Below, piece after piece: positions 1 through 8,230 of a DNA stretch of 9,858 nt (its first letter is position 1; the number at the start of each line of letters is the position of its first letter). This stretch comes from Neptuniibacter sp. (GTDB lineage Bacteria; Pseudomonadota; Gammaproteobacteria; Pseudomonadales; Balneatricaceae). The notes beneath the pieces are model-generated. The model ran no database searches and was not told the DNA's origin. It saw only the letters and a list, made by a program, of their open reading frames with translations. The stretch is taken from NCBI GenBank assembly GCA_030149405.1, contig JASBRM010000143.1, positions 1-9,858 of the forward strand. Direction: 5' to 3'. Both the position numbers and the translations under genes were made by a program.

Positions 1-1
1 G

Positions 2-937
2 CGTTTTCAGCGCGAGCAAGCTGAGATAGAGCAGTCCCTGCAAAGCGATGATCCATACCAATTCAATCATCCCGAATGGATGATCGCTAAGTTAAAAAAC
101 AACTGGCCGGATCATTGGCAACAGATTCTCGATGCCAATAACCAGCAGGCACCACTGACGTTGCGGGTAAATCAACGCGCCACAAACAGGCATGATTACC
201 AACAACAACTGAGTCAGGTTGTAGAATCTGAGCCCACCCCATACAGCCAACATGGCCTGCGACTGGCGGAATCAGTGAATGTTGAGGTTCTCCCCGGTTA
301 CAAAGTGGGTGCGTTTAGCGTACAGGATGAAGCCGCACAGCTATCCGCTCAACTACTGGATCTAAAACCTGACCAACGAGTCTTGGACGCCTGTGCTGCA
401 CCAGGCGGCAAGCTTTGCCATATTCTGGAAACCGAACCCAAGCTGCGATCAGTCGATGCTGTGGAATTGGAAGAAAAACGCTGTCAACGCATCCGTGACA
501 ACCTCCAACGCCTTCGTGTAAAGGCTAATCTGATCATTGCTGATGCTTCGAAACAGGATTGGTGGGGTGGTGATTTATATGATCGGATCCTATTGGATGC
601 CCCTTGCTCAGCTACCGGTGTTATTCGACGCAACCCGGATATAAAATACCTGAGAAAAGGTGAGAATATTCACGAAATATCCACCCTTCAGTCTTCGATC
701 CTTGACAATTGCTGGTCGATGCTCAAACCCGGTGGCAAGTTGTTATATGCAACCTGCTCAATTTTCCCTCAGGAAAATGAGCGTTTGGTCGGGCGTTTTG
801 TGTCTCAGAATACCGATGCTGAACACATCAAAATAGAAGCAGAGTGGGGACTTGAGCGTGAATACGGTCGCCAGCTATTCCCACAAGAGAATGGCCATGA
901 CGGTTTCTACTATGCACTTTTGCAGAAAACAGAGTAA
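2..937 (+). CDS. rsmB: 16S rRNA m5C967 methyltransferase RsmB (5'-truncated by window edge)
   Basis: RsmB transfers a methyl group from S-adenosylmethionine to C5 of C967 of 16S rRNA in the small ribosomal subunit. The frame is open from base 2, and the residues before the ATG at 80 (ending NHPEWMIAKL) match the family, so that ATG is internal. About 311 residues are visible. The usual length is about 430, so the N-terminal NusB-like RNA-binding domain and some linker lie outside the window. Counting from the ATG at 80, the SAM-binding motif DACAAPGG is at 103-110, the DAPCSATG motif with its conserved Cys is at 173-180 (C176), and the ATCS motif with the second conserved Cys, the expected nucleophile, is at C216. 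The C-terminus is intact (GHDGFYYALLQK, then TAA). trkA follows after 51 nt with no terminator between, so the two are probably cotranscribed. The identification is very secure. Confidence 0.95.
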   Translation, partial: RFQREQAEIEQSLQSDDPYQFNHPEWMIAKLKNNWPDHWQQILDANNQQAPLTLRVNQRATNRHDYQQQLSQVVESEPTPYSQHGLRLAESVNVEVLPGYKVGAFSVQDEAAQLSAQLLDLKPDQRVLDACAAPGGKLCHILETEPKLRSVDAVELEEKRCQRIRDNLQRLRVKANLIIADASKQDWWGGDLYDRILLDAPCSATGVIRRNPDIKYLRKGENIHEISTLQSSILDNCWSMLKPGGKLLYATCSIFPQENERLVGRFVSQNTDAEHIKIEAEWGLEREYGRQLFPQENGHDGFYYALLQKTE

Positions 938-988
938 GCTCCAGTTAGATTTGTACAGCGGGCATAACCGCGCCAATTAAGGCAGATC

Positions 989-2365
989 ATGAAGATTATT
1001 ATTCTTGGTGCCGGACAGGTAGGCGGCACACTGGCAGAAAACCTTGCCAATGAAGATAACGATATCACCATTGTTGATACCGACTCAGCACGTTTGCGTG
1101 AGCTACAGGATCGCCTCGATATCCGAACCGTAGAAGGCAAAGCCAGCTACCCATCGATTCTGGACCAGGCTGGCGCTCAGGATGCGGATATGCTGATTGC
1201 AGTAACAAACTCTGACGAAGTCAATATGATCGCCTGCCAGGTGGGTCAGACTCTGTTTAACACGCCGACTAAAATCGCTCGTGTTCGAGAGCATGATTAT
1301 CTGCGCAAAAACCAGCAGATCTTTGGTGAGAAAGACATCCCGATTGATGTCCGTATCAGCCCTGAATTATTGGTTACCAAACACATTAAACGTCTGATTC
1401 AACACCCTGGTGCCCTTCAGGTTCTTGATTTTGCCGATGGCAAGGCCCAGCTCGTAGCAGTCAAAGCCTACTACGGGGGTCCATTGGTAGGCCGTGAGAT
1501 CTCTTATCTTCGTGCTCATATGCCCGCAGTTGATACTCGCGTAGCCGCAATTTTCCGACGAGGAAGTCCAATTCTTCCTGAAGGAAATACCGTGATTGAA
1601 GCGGATGATGAAGTCTTCTTCATCGCAGCTAAAAAAGATATTCGCTCTGTTATGAGTGAGCTGCGTCGCCTGGATAACCCTTACAAGCGTATTATTATTG
1701 CCGGAGGCGGCAACATCGGTGCCCGTCTGGCTGAATCGATTGAAAATGATTTTCAAGTAAAAATCATCGAGCGTAATATGCAACGCTGCAACATGCTCGC
1801 TCGCAACCTTGATAACACCATTGTTCTGCAGGGCAGTGCCTCAGACCGTGAACTTCTGATTGAAGAAAATATCGAAGATTGTGACGTTTTCTGCGCGCTA
1901 ACCAATGATGATGAAGCCAATATCATGGCCTCCATGCTGGCAAAACGACAGGGCGCCCGTACTGTAATGACCCTGATCAACAACCCTGCTTACGTAGATC
2001 TGGTACAGGGCGGGGCAATTGATATCGCCATTTCACCACAGCAGACCACGATCGGCGCTCTTCTGACTCATGTACGTCGTGGTGACGTCGTTGCAGTACA
2101 CTCTCTGCGACGTGGTGCAGCTGAGGCACTAGAAGCAGTCGCCCATGGCGACAAAGGCTCTTCTAAAGTGGTTGGCAGAACCATTGAAGAAATTAACCTG
2201 CCTCCAGGTACAACCATCGGTGCAATTGTTCGTAATGATGAGGTATTGATTGCTCACGATGACGTCATGGTAGAAAGTGGCGATCATGTCATCCTGTTCC
2301 TGGTTGATAAGAAACGAATTACTGAGGTTGAGCGCCTGTTCCAGGTTGGACTCACATTCTTCTAA
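989..2365 (+). CDS. trkA: Trk system potassium uptake protein TrkA
   Basis: TrkA is the peripheral cytoplasmic subunit of the Trk potassium uptake system. It binds NAD(H) and ATP and gates the TrkH channel. The 458 residues form the standard duplicated layout of two Rossmann RCK-N and RCK-C pairs. The first dinucleotide motif GAGQVG is at 7-12, with the ribose-binding acid D30 at the end of strand 2. The second motif GGGNIG is at 239-244, with E261 in the matching place. Length equals the family norm. An AAGG Shine-Dalgarno (979-982) sits 6 nt before the ATG. It lies between rsmB and trkH, and trkH begins 21 nt after its stop, so subunit and channel are probably made from one mRNA. In E. coli trkA and trkH are unlinked, so the adjacency is a useful lineage marker. 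Nothing looks broken. Confidence 0.97.
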   Translation: MKIIILGAGQVGGTLAENLANEDNDITIVDTDSARLRELQDRLDIRTVEGKASYPSILDQAGAQDADMLIAVTNSDEVNMIACQVGQTLFNTPTKIARVREHDYLRKNQQIFGEKDIPIDVRISPELLVTKHIKRLIQHPGALQVLDFADGKAQLVAVKAYYGGPLVGREISYLRAHMPAVDTRVAAIFRRGSPILPEGNTVIEADDEVFFIAAKKDIRSVMSELRRLDNPYKRIIIAGGGNIGARLAESIENDFQVKIIERNMQRCNMLARNLDNTIVLQGSASDRELLIEENIEDCDVFCALTNDDEANIMASMLAKRQGARTVMTLINNPAYVDLVQGGAIDIAISPQQTTIGALLTHVRRGDVVAVHSLRRGAAEALEAVAHGDKGSSKVVGRTIEEINLPPGTTIGAIVRNDEVLIAHDDVMVESGDHVILFLVDKKRITEVERLFQVGLTFF

Positions 2366-2386
2366 GCGGATACCGGAAACCAACAG

Positions 2387-3835
2387 ATGCATTACAAAGT
2401 AATTCTGCGTATTCTCGGCATACTGCTGATGATCTTCAGCATCGCGATGCTGCCGCCGCTTGCAATCTCTTTTGCCTACAATGATGGTGCAGAATTAGCC
2501 TTTATCGCCGCTTTTCTCATCACATTGATGACGGGATTTTTTATCTGGATTCCGGTTTATAGAATTAAACAGGATCTACGAACCCGAGACGGTTTCTTAA
2601 TCACTGTACTCTTCTGGTCGGTACTGGGACTGTTCGGTGCCTTCCCATTTATGCTTGCAGATGACCCTCATCTGACCTTTATCGATTCCCTGTTTGAATC
2701 TTTATCTGGTTTAACCACCACCGGAGCTACAGTAATTACGGGCATTGACCAGCTGCCTAAATCGATTCTGTTTTACCGTCAGGAGCTCCAGTGGCTTGGT
2801 GGTATGGGCATCATCGTATTGGCCGTAGCGATCCTTCCTATGCTCGGTATCGGTGGTATGCAGCTGTATCGCGCTGAAACACCAGGTCCGGTAAAAGATT
2901 CGAAGTTAACTCCACGTATTACGGAAACTGCAAAGGCACTTTGGTATATCTATCTGTCACTCACCATTGCCTGTGCAGCAGGTTATTGGCTTGCAGGGAT
3001 GGATCTGTTTGATGCTGTCAGTCATAGCTTCTCAACCGTTGCGATTGGGGGTTTCTCAACCCATGATGCAAGTATCGGCTATTTTGATTCCGTTGCAGTC
3101 GAGGTCATTTGTATATTCTTCATGACCATCTCGGCTGTGAATTTTGGCTTACACTTTTTCGCCTGGAGGCAGCGGACAATACTTCACTACATTCAGGACC
3201 CTGAGTTCAAATTCTATCTCCTGACTCTGTTAGTCATTATTCTGATTGCTTTATTTGCACTGGTGATCACCAAAACTTATGACCCTGATGAATCCCTTCG
3301 TAAGGCCTCATTTATGGTTGTATCTATTGCCACAACAACCGGCTTCGCCACTGCGGATTTTGCTCACTGGCCGGTCATGCTGCCTTTCCTATTGTTTGTT
3401 GCAGCTTTTGCTGGCGGTTGCGCTGGTTCTACCGGTGGCGGCATGAAAGTTATCCGCGTATTGCTCATCCTTAAACAGGGCTATCGTGAAATACAACGTC
3501 TGGTTCACCCCAATGCAATCATTCCAGTTAAACTTGGTAAGAAACCCATATCAGACAAGGTTCTTGAGGCTGTTTGGGGATTCTTCTCCGTTTATATGAT
3601 TGTGTTTGTGGTTATGCTGATTGTGCTACTGGCAACTGGCTTGGATCAGGTAACAGCCTGGTCAGCAGTCGGCGCAACCCTCAACAACCTCGGCCCAGGC
3701 CTTGGCGATGTGTCTGCACACTACGGCGATCTGAATGAACCCGCAAAATGGGTATTATGTTTCGCCATGCTGCTTGGTCGATTAGAAGTATTCACCCTGC
3801 TGGTATTATTCACTCCAGCATTCTGGAAACGATAA
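2387..3835 (+). CDS. trkH: Trk potassium uptake system membrane subunit TrkH
   Basis: TrkH is the inner-membrane pore of the Trk potassium uptake system and works as a dimer on a TrkA ring. The 482-residue protein is strongly hydrophobic and has the four membrane-pore-membrane repeats of the SKT family. Each filter loop is recognisable by its glycine: TTTGATVI near 110-117 (G113), VAIGGFS near 218-224, ATTTGFAT near 315-322 (G319), and LNNLGPG near 432-438 (G436). The glycine-rich segment GCAGSTGGGMK at 344-354 belongs to the family's flexible gating loop, and the C-terminal LLGRLEVFT at 462-470 is also a family signature. It starts 21 nt after trkA with only a weak GGA-type ribosome site (2375-2377), so translation may be partly coupled. 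No terminator follows, and ytoQ begins 45 nt downstream. Confidence 0.96.
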   Translation: MHYKVILRILGILLMIFSIAMLPPLAISFAYNDGAELAFIAAFLITLMTGFFIWIPVYRIKQDLRTRDGFLITVLFWSVLGLFGAFPFMLADDPHLTFIDSLFESLSGLTTTGATVITGIDQLPKSILFYRQELQWLGGMGIIVLAVAILPMLGIGGMQLYRAETPGPVKDSKLTPRITETAKALWYIYLSLTIACAAGYWLAGMDLFDAVSHSFSTVAIGGFSTHDASIGYFDSVAVEVICIFFMTISAVNFGLHFFAWRQRTILHYIQDPEFKFYLLTLLVIILIALFALVITKTYDPDESLRKASFMVVSIATTTGFATADFAHWPVMLPFLLFVAAFAGGCAGSTGGGMKVIRVLLILKQGYREIQRLVHPNAIIPVKLGKKPISDKVLEAVWGFFSVYMIVFVVMLIVLLATGLDQVTAWSAVGATLNNLGPGLGDVSAHYGDLNEPAKWVLCFAMLLGRLEVFTLLVLFTPAFWKR

Positions 3836-3880
3836 GACGAATTTTAATTCGCCCATACCTACTTAATTGAGAGCTATCCC

Positions 3881-4327
3881 ATGCGTTATACAGTTTATCT
3901 TTCTGGCGAAATTCACACCGATTGGCGTGACAAGATCAAAAAAGCGATAAACCAAAATGGTTTACCCATAGAAGTACTGACCCCAAACACCGATCATGGA
4001 TCCAGTGATGGTTGCGCCACTGAGATTCTGGGCCCAGAAGAGAAGAACTTCTGGACAGATCATAAGTCCGCAAAAATGAATACTATGCGTCATATGACTG
4101 CAATTAAACGTGCAGACATTGTGATCGTGCGTTTTGGTGATAAATACCGTCAGTGGAACGCTGCTTTTGATGCGGGTTTTGCCATTGCTAATGGTAAATC
4201 TTTAATCGTTGAACATGCTCCAGAACTGACACACCCACTGAAAGAAATTGACGCTTGTGCTCACGCTGTAGCTGAGAATACAGAACAGGTAATCGAGACC
4301 CTGAAATATCTTTGCCTCGATTACTAA
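3881..4327 (+). CDS. YtoQ-family protein (nucleoside deoxyribosyltransferase-like fold), function unknown
   Basis: The 148 residues match what I recall of the YtoQ family: the opening YLSGEIHTDWR (6-16), a GCATEILGPEEKNFW block (44-58), and ADIVIVRFGDKYRQWNAAFDAG (78-99). The family has no established biochemical role. The segment from ADIVIV to NGKSLIV resembles the nucleotide-binding part of nucleoside 2-deoxyribosyltransferases, where a Glu acts as nucleophile. The nearest acid here is D97 in FDAG, so the same reaction should not be assumed. There is no signal peptide or membrane segment, so it is probably cytosolic. A weak GAGAG-type ribosome site (3869-3873) precedes the ATG. The gene follows trkH by 45 nt and ends just before the strong terminator at 4353, making it the last gene of the rsmB-trkA-trkH run. 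Family assignment is fairly sure; function is not. Confidence 0.85.
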   Translation: MRYTVYLSGEIHTDWRDKIKKAINQNGLPIEVLTPNTDHGSSDGCATEILGPEEKNFWTDHKSAKMNTMRHMTAIKRADIVIVRFGDKYRQWNAAFDAGFAIANGKSLIVEHAPELTHPLKEIDACAHAVAENTEQVIETLKYLCLDY

Positions 4328-4352
4328 GTGACCTTAAAAGCTGAATACAACA

Positions 4353-4380
4353 GGGCAACCATCGGGTTGCCCTTTTTTTT
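4353..4380 (+). terminator. Intrinsic terminator after the rsmB-trkA-trkH-ytoQ run
   Basis: A perfect 8-bp stem, GGGCAACC (4353-4360) with GGTTGCCC (4365-4372), encloses the tetraloop ATCG and is followed at once by eight T residues (4373-4380). It begins 25 nt after the ytoQ stop. There is no matching A-run on the left flank, so it acts mainly on plus-strand transcripts. It separates the Trk run from the glycyl-tRNA synthetase genes. Confidence 0.95.
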
Positions 4381-4446
4381 ACTAAAAAACTCTATTTCTC
4401 TGCTATTTCAGGGTTATTCCGAACACAGACTGGTTATTTTTTGTTG

Positions 4447-4452
4447 TATAAT
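4447..4452 (+). promoter_or_regulatory. Probable sigma70 -10 element of the glyQS promoter
   Basis: A perfect TATAAT lies in an AT-rich stretch after the ytoQ terminator and about 80-90 bp before glyQ. No good -35 hexamer is found 15-19 bp upstream (the 17-bp position reads CACAGA), so the call rests on the -10 and its location. The bases after it (TTGCCGCC) make a partly GC-rich discriminator, a feature linked to stringent control of translation genes. That regulation is inferred. The rest of 4381-4529 holds a leader with no T-box-like structure or leader peptide that I could see. Confidence 0.5.
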
Positions 4453-4538
4453 TGCCGCCTTATTTTTCGGGCTAATTTGACGCTGCCATCACTTCACGTG
4501 TGATTCATTAGAGCAGCAGAGAACAAAAGGTGAACGCT

Positions 4539-5498
4539 GTGACTGACAAGGCGACCCCAGACGTAAGTACATTTCAGGGTCTAATCCTTGCTCTACAGGA
4601 ATACTGGGCAGAGCAGGGGTGCGTAATCGTACAACCATTGGATATGGAGGTCGGTGCTGGCACCTTCCATCCAGCAACTTTCCTTCGTGCAATCGGGCCG
4701 GAAACATGGCGTTCTGCTTACGTGCAGCCAAGCCGCCGTCCAACCGATGGTCGATATGGTGAAAACCCTAACCGCCTGCAGCACTACTATCAGTTCCAGG
4801 TTGTACTGAAGCCTTCACCGGATAATATTCAGGAACTCTACCTGGGCTCTCTGGAGCGCATGGGTATCGATCTTGGCATTCATGACGTACGTTTCGTAGA
4901 AGACAACTGGGAATCTCCAACACTGGGCGCCTGGGGTCTTGGTTGGGAAGTATGGTTAAACGGTATGGAAGTAACTCAGTTTACATACTTCCAGCAAGCC
5001 GGTGGTCTTGAGTGCTACCCGGTGACTGGCGAAATCACATACGGCCTTGAACGTATTGCGATGTACCTGCAGGGCGTAGACAGCGTTTACGAGCTGACAT
5101 GGGCAGTAAACCCAGACGGTTCTAAAGTGACTTACGGCGACGTATTCCACCAAAACGAAGTTGAGCAATCCACTTTCAACTTCGAACATGCCAACGTTGA
5201 AGAGCTATTCAAAACATTCGACAACTGTGAAGCTGAATGCAGCAAGCTTCTGAAGCTTGAAACACCTCTACCACTGCCTGCTTATGAACAAGTTCTGAAA
5301 GCGTCTCACACATTCAACCTGCTGGATGCTCGCCACGCAATCTCTGTTACTGAGCGCCAGCGTTTCATCCTTCGTGTTCGCACACTGGCCCGTGAAGTCG
5401 CACACGCATATTTTGATGCCCGTAAAGACCTGGGCTTCCCACTGGCACCAGAAGCTTTGCGTAAGGAAGTTCTGGCTAACTGCGAGGAGAGCAAATAA
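4539..5498 (+). CDS. glyQ: Glycyl-tRNA synthetase alpha subunit GlyQ
   Basis: GlyQ is the catalytic alpha chain of the bacterial alpha2-beta2 glycyl-tRNA synthetase, a class II enzyme that activates glycine with ATP for transfer to tRNA-Gly in the cytosol. Family hallmarks are present along the length: [13 protein letters not shown] near the N-terminus, [23 protein letters not shown], the motif-2-like [38 protein letters not shown], and ITERQR-type [20 protein letters not shown] near the C-terminus. I place the start at the GTG at 4539 (319 aa) because AAGGTGA (4527-4533) ends 5 nt before it. An in-frame GTG at 4530 would give 322 aa but overlaps that ribosome site. The stop overlaps the glyS ATG by one base. 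Identity is certain; the start is moderately certain. Confidence 0.96.
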   Translation: MTDKATPDVSTFQGLILALQEYWAEQGCVIVQPLDMEVGAGTFHPATFLRAIGPETWRSAYVQPSRRPTDGRYGENPNRLQHYYQFQVVLKPSPDNIQELYLGSLERMGIDLGIHDVRFVEDNWESPTLGAWGLGWEVWLNGMEVTQFTYFQQAGGLECYPVTGEITYGLERIAMYLQGVDSVYELTWAVNPDGSKVTYGDVFHQNEVEQSTFNFEHANVEELFKTFDNCEAECSKLLKLETPLPLPAYEQVLKASHTFNLLDARHAISVTERQRFILRVRTLAREVAHAYFDARKDLGFPLAPEALRKEVLANCEESK

Positions 5499-7546
5499 TG
5501 TCACAACACGATTTTCTCGTTGAGCTGGGAACTGAAGAGTTACCACCAAAAGCCCTGAAAACTCTCTCAAACGCTTTCACTACAGGCATCATTTCAGGCC
5601 TAAAAGAAGCTGGCGTTAACTTCGGCGAAGTTAAAAGCTACGCTTCCCCACGCCGTCTGGCTGTATTGATCAGCGCTCTGGATGACAAGCAAGCTGACCG
5701 CGCAGTAGAAAAACGCGGACCATCAGTTAAAGCTCCGGAAAAAGCGGTTGAAGGTTTTGCCCGCTCTTGTGGTGTAAGCGTCGATCAGCTTGAAAAGATC
5801 GATACTGATAAAGGCGAATACTACAACTTCAAGAACACGGAAGAGGGCAAGGCAACTTCATCCCTGCTGCCATCTCTCGTTGAAACCTCTCTGAACAAAT
5901 TACCAATACCAAAACGTATGCGCTGGGGCTCATCCCGCGTCGAATTCGTTCGCCCAGTTCACTGGCTGGTCATGTTGTTCGGTGATGAAGTGGTAGATTG
6001 CGAAATCCTTGGCCTGACTTCGGGCCGCAAAACTCGCGGGCACCGTTTCCACTACAATCAGGAAATTGAGCTTATTGCTCCGTCTGAATATGCAGACCGC
6101 CTTGAAAATCCAGGTATGGTTATCGCTGATTACGAGGCCCGTAAAGTGATGATCAACGAACAGGTCAAGGCTGAAGGCGCCAAGCTAAATGCTGTAGCGC
6201 AAATTGATGAAGACCTGCTGGATGAAGTAACCGCTCTGAACGAATGGCCAGTCGCACTGACAGGTCGCTTTGAAGAACGTTTCCTGGACGTGCCTGCTGA
6301 AGCACTGGTTTCGTCCATGAAAGAACACCAGAAATATTTCCATCATCTGGATAGCGAAGGCAACCTTCTTCCTAACTTCACCACAATCTGCAACATCGTT
6401 TCAGACGATCCTCAGCAGGTAATTGAAGGTAACGAAAAGGTTATTCGCCCACGGCTTTCAGATGCTGCCTTCTTCTTCGAAACAGATAAGAAGACAACCC
6501 TTGAATCACGTGTTGAGAAACTGAAAACCATCGTCTTCCAGAAAGACCTCGGTACAGTTCACGATAAAGCAACACGCATCAGCGCTCTGGCTGGCAAGAT
6601 TGCAAACACTCTAAATCAAGATCAAGCTAAAGCAGAACGAGCAGGCCTACTGGCTAAAGCTGATCTACTCACTGATATGGTTTATGAGTTTACCGATCTT
6701 CAAGGCTTGATGGGTTACCACTACGCACTCCACGACGGTGAAGATAAAGACGTAGCCCTGGCCCAAAACGAACAGTATATGCCGCGCTTTGCAGGTGATG
6801 AGCTACCTCAGACAGAGCCTGGTATCGCTGTTGCGATCGCTGACCGCCTGGATACACTGACAGGCCTATTCGGTATTAACCAGCCTCCTACAGGCTCAAA
6901 AGACCCGTTTGCACTTCGCCGCGCTGCTCTAGGTGTTCTGCGTATTATTGTTGAACGCGAACTGGATCTTGATCTACGCGAGCTACTAACAATCGCAGCA
7001 GACAACCACAATGAGCTGCCAGCTCGTGAGGGTTTGGAAAATAAGGTTCTGGACTTTATGCTTGAGCGTTTCCGCGCTTGGTACGAAGACGCAGATATCA
7101 ATGCCGAAGTATTCCTGTCAGTTGTTGCTCTTAAGCCTAGCCGCCCACTGGATTTTGACCGCCGCGTTAAAGCAGTTAATCACTTCCGTTCGCTTGCTGA
7201 AGCAGATGCTCTTGCAGCAGCAAACAAGCGTGTATCCAACATTCTAAATAAACAAGGTGTAACTGAAACAGCAGAAGTTGACTCCGCACTGCTTAGCGAA
7301 CAAGCCGAGAAGAGTCTTGCCGCAGCCATTGAAGACCAGAAGATCAAGCTTGAACCTCTATTTGCAGCTGGCGATTACCAGCAAGCACTTGAATCACTTG
7401 CAAGCTTGCGCACCACAGTTGATTCATTCTTTGACGATGTAATGGTTATGGCTGATGACGAGGCTGTTAAAAATAACCGCTTAGCATTGCTTAGCCAATT
7501 ACGCGCCCTCTTCTTAGGCGTAGCTGACATTTCAGTACTCGGATAA
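5498..7546 (+). CDS. glyS: Glycyl-tRNA synthetase beta subunit GlyS
   Basis: GlyS is the beta chain of the tetrameric glycyl-tRNA synthetase and supplies tRNA recognition to the GlyQ catalytic chain. It has 682 residues against about 689 in E. coli. Recognisable conserved blocks are LVELGTEELPPKAL (7-20), YASPRRLAVLI (48-58), KRMRWGSSRVEFVRPVHW (139-156), MKEHQKYFHH (274-283), RPRLSDAAFFFETD (317-330), the HD-like region with KADLLTDMVYEFTDLQG (387-403), and SKDPFALRRAALGVLR (467-482). The C-terminal part should be the DALR-type anticodon-binding domain. The ATG lies inside TAATG, overlapping the glyQ stop, with GAGGAG (5484-5489) 8 nt before it. This suggests coupled translation and balanced subunit amounts. 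Arginine codons are mostly CGT/CGC, as expected for a well-expressed gene. It is intact. Confidence 0.97.
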   Translation: MSQHDFLVELGTEELPPKALKTLSNAFTTGIISGLKEAGVNFGEVKSYASPRRLAVLISALDDKQADRAVEKRGPSVKAPEKAVEGFARSCGVSVDQLEKIDTDKGEYYNFKNTEEGKATSSLLPSLVETSLNKLPIPKRMRWGSSRVEFVRPVHWLVMLFGDEVVDCEILGLTSGRKTRGHRFHYNQEIELIAPSEYADRLENPGMVIADYEARKVMINEQVKAEGAKLNAVAQIDEDLLDEVTALNEWPVALTGRFEERFLDVPAEALVSSMKEHQKYFHHLDSEGNLLPNFTTICNIVSDDPQQVIEGNEKVIRPRLSDAAFFFETDKKTTLESRVEKLKTIVFQKDLGTVHDKATRISALAGKIANTLNQDQAKAERAGLLAKADLLTDMVYEFTDLQGLMGYHYALHDGEDKDVALAQNEQYMPRFAGDELPQTEPGIAVAIADRLDTLTGLFGINQPPTGSKDPFALRRAALGVLRIIVERELDLDLRELLTIAADNHNELPAREGLENKVLDFMLERFRAWYEDADINAEVFLSVVALKPSRPLDFDRRVKAVNHFRSLAEADALAAANKRVSNILNKQGVTETAEVDSALLSEQAEKSLAAAIEDQKIKLEPLFAAGDYQQALESLASLRTTVDSFFDDVMVMADDEAVKNNRLALLSQLRALFLGVADISVLG

Positions 7547-7567
7547 TTTTCATCATTCATATATTAT

Positions 7568-7592
7568 AAAGCCGGCACTAGCCGGCTTTTTT
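7568..7592 (+). terminator. Intrinsic terminator after glyS
   Basis: A 9-bp perfect stem, AAAGCCGGC (7568-7576) with GCCGGCTTT (7581-7589), has the loop ACTA and ends in a run of T (7587-7592). It begins 21 nt after the glyS stop and closes the glyQS unit. The flanking A residues on the left are too few for strong two-way action. The first parS site overlaps its last T. Confidence 0.93.
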
Positions 7593-7607
7593 GTTTCACG
7601 TGAAACG
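7592..7607. other. parS: parS centromere site 1
   Basis: TGTTTCACGTGAAACG contains the perfect 14-bp palindrome GTTTCACGTGAAAC. It matches the widely conserved chromosomal parS consensus TGTTTCACGTGAAACA at 15 of 16 positions; the last base differs. ParB binds such sites, loads as a CTP-dependent clamp, and spreads to organise and segregate the origin region. It sits between the glyS terminator and the gmhB start codon, 25 nt before the ATG. Confidence 0.92.
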
Positions 7608-7631
7608 TGCAATTCTTCATCAGGCATTCAT

Positions 7632-8189
7632 ATGAGTACAACAATAGATCCAAGCAAACTTATCATTCTTGATAGAGATGGCGTTATAAATCAAGACTCT
7701 GATGAATACGTTAAGAGCGAAGAAGAATGGATTCCTATACCAGGAAGCATTGAAGCAATCGCGGATCTTTATAAAAACGGCTACACCATTTGCGTAGCAA
7801 CGAACCAATCAGGATTGGCGCGAGGCTTCTTTACAGAAAAAACTCTTATGCAAATGCACAAAAAACTAACCACTTTAGTTGAAGAGCAGGGCGGAAAAAT
7901 ATACTCGATACACTTCTGCCCACATGGTCCTGATGACAACTGTGATTGCAGAAAACCTCTTCCAGGCATGTTTAAGCAGATAGCCAAGCAATTCGATCTA
8001 GAAGACTTAAGCAACGTAAGAACAGTTGGAGACAGCCTAAGAGATCTTCAGGCAGGCAAAGAGCTTAACTGTGATACATTCCTTGTAGAAACTGGAAAAG
8101 GGGAAAGGACATTAGATAGCGGAAAAGAACTCCCAGCGAACACAGCAGTATTCAAAGACCTTAGAGCGTTTACCGACAGCATCATCTAG
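7632..8189 (+). CDS. gmhB: D-glycero-D-manno-heptose 1,7-bisphosphate 7-phosphatase GmhB
   Basis: GmhB removes the C7 phosphate from heptose 1,7-bisphosphate during synthesis of ADP-heptose for the LPS core, in the cytosol. The 185 residues carry the HAD phosphatase motifs: LDRDGVIN with nucleophile D14 and general acid D16, the second motif TNQSG (57-61), RKP (107-109) and VGDSLRD with D134. A zinc site is visible as CPH...CDC (C96, H98, C104, C106); its loop is shorter than that of E. coli GmhB. The sequence does not settle preference for the beta or alpha anomer, and the related histidinol-phosphatase branch is a less likely alternative. The ATG has only a weak AGG (7622-7624). The gene has no clear promoter and lies between parS sites. 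Arginine codons are mostly AGA/AGG, unlike glyS. Confidence 0.9.
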   Translation: MSTTIDPSKLIILDRDGVINQDSDEYVKSEEEWIPIPGSIEAIADLYKNGYTICVATNQSGLARGFFTEKTLMQMHKKLTTLVEEQGGKIYSIHFCPHGPDDNCDCRKPLPGMFKQIAKQFDLEDLSNVRTVGDSLRDLQAGKELNCDTFLVETGKGERTLDSGKELPANTAVFKDLRAFTDSII

Positions 8190-8194
8190 ATATA

Positions 8195-8210
8195 TGTTTC
8201 ACGTGAAACA
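8195..8210. other. parS: parS centromere site 2
   Basis: TGTTTCACGTGAAACA is a perfect 16-bp palindrome and an exact match to the common chromosomal parS consensus. It begins 6 nt after the gmhB stop codon, in the space between the convergent gmhB and outer-membrane protein genes. Site 3 begins 36 bp further on. Confidence 0.95.
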
Positions 8211-8230
8211 CGGTCAGAAAGGAAATCAGA

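Noticed and set aside
80..82. ATG at 80 as the true start of the first gene
   Set aside because: The frame is open upstream to the window edge with family-like residues, so this is an internal Met of rsmB.
1367..1783. 138-codon minus-strand open frame within trkA
   Set aside because: It is fully antisense to an intact trkA, with no family resemblance and no ribosome site worth noting.
3838..3851. CGAATT-TT-AATTCG palindrome after trkH as a terminator
   Set aside because: The stem is AT-rich with a 2-nt loop and no T-run follows, so termination is unlikely.
4488..4504. ATCAC-N7-GTGAT inverted repeat containing CACGTG in the glyQ leader, resembling a parS half
   Set aside because: Only about 9 of 14 positions match the parS core and the flanks are wrong; short arms make it weak as an operator or attenuator.
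4453..4529. T-box or leader-peptide attenuator before glyQ
   Set aside because: No specifier-type stem, antiterminator or terminator was seen, and T-boxes controlling glyQS are a Gram-positive feature.
5268..5570. 100-codon minus-strand open frame across the glyQ-glyS junction
   Set aside because: It lies opposite two certain genes, has no recognisable protein features, and arises from their codon bias.
6507..6512. CACGTG inside glyS as a further parS
   Set aside because: The flanking bases (GAAT/TTGA) do not match the consensus; it is ordinary coding sequence.
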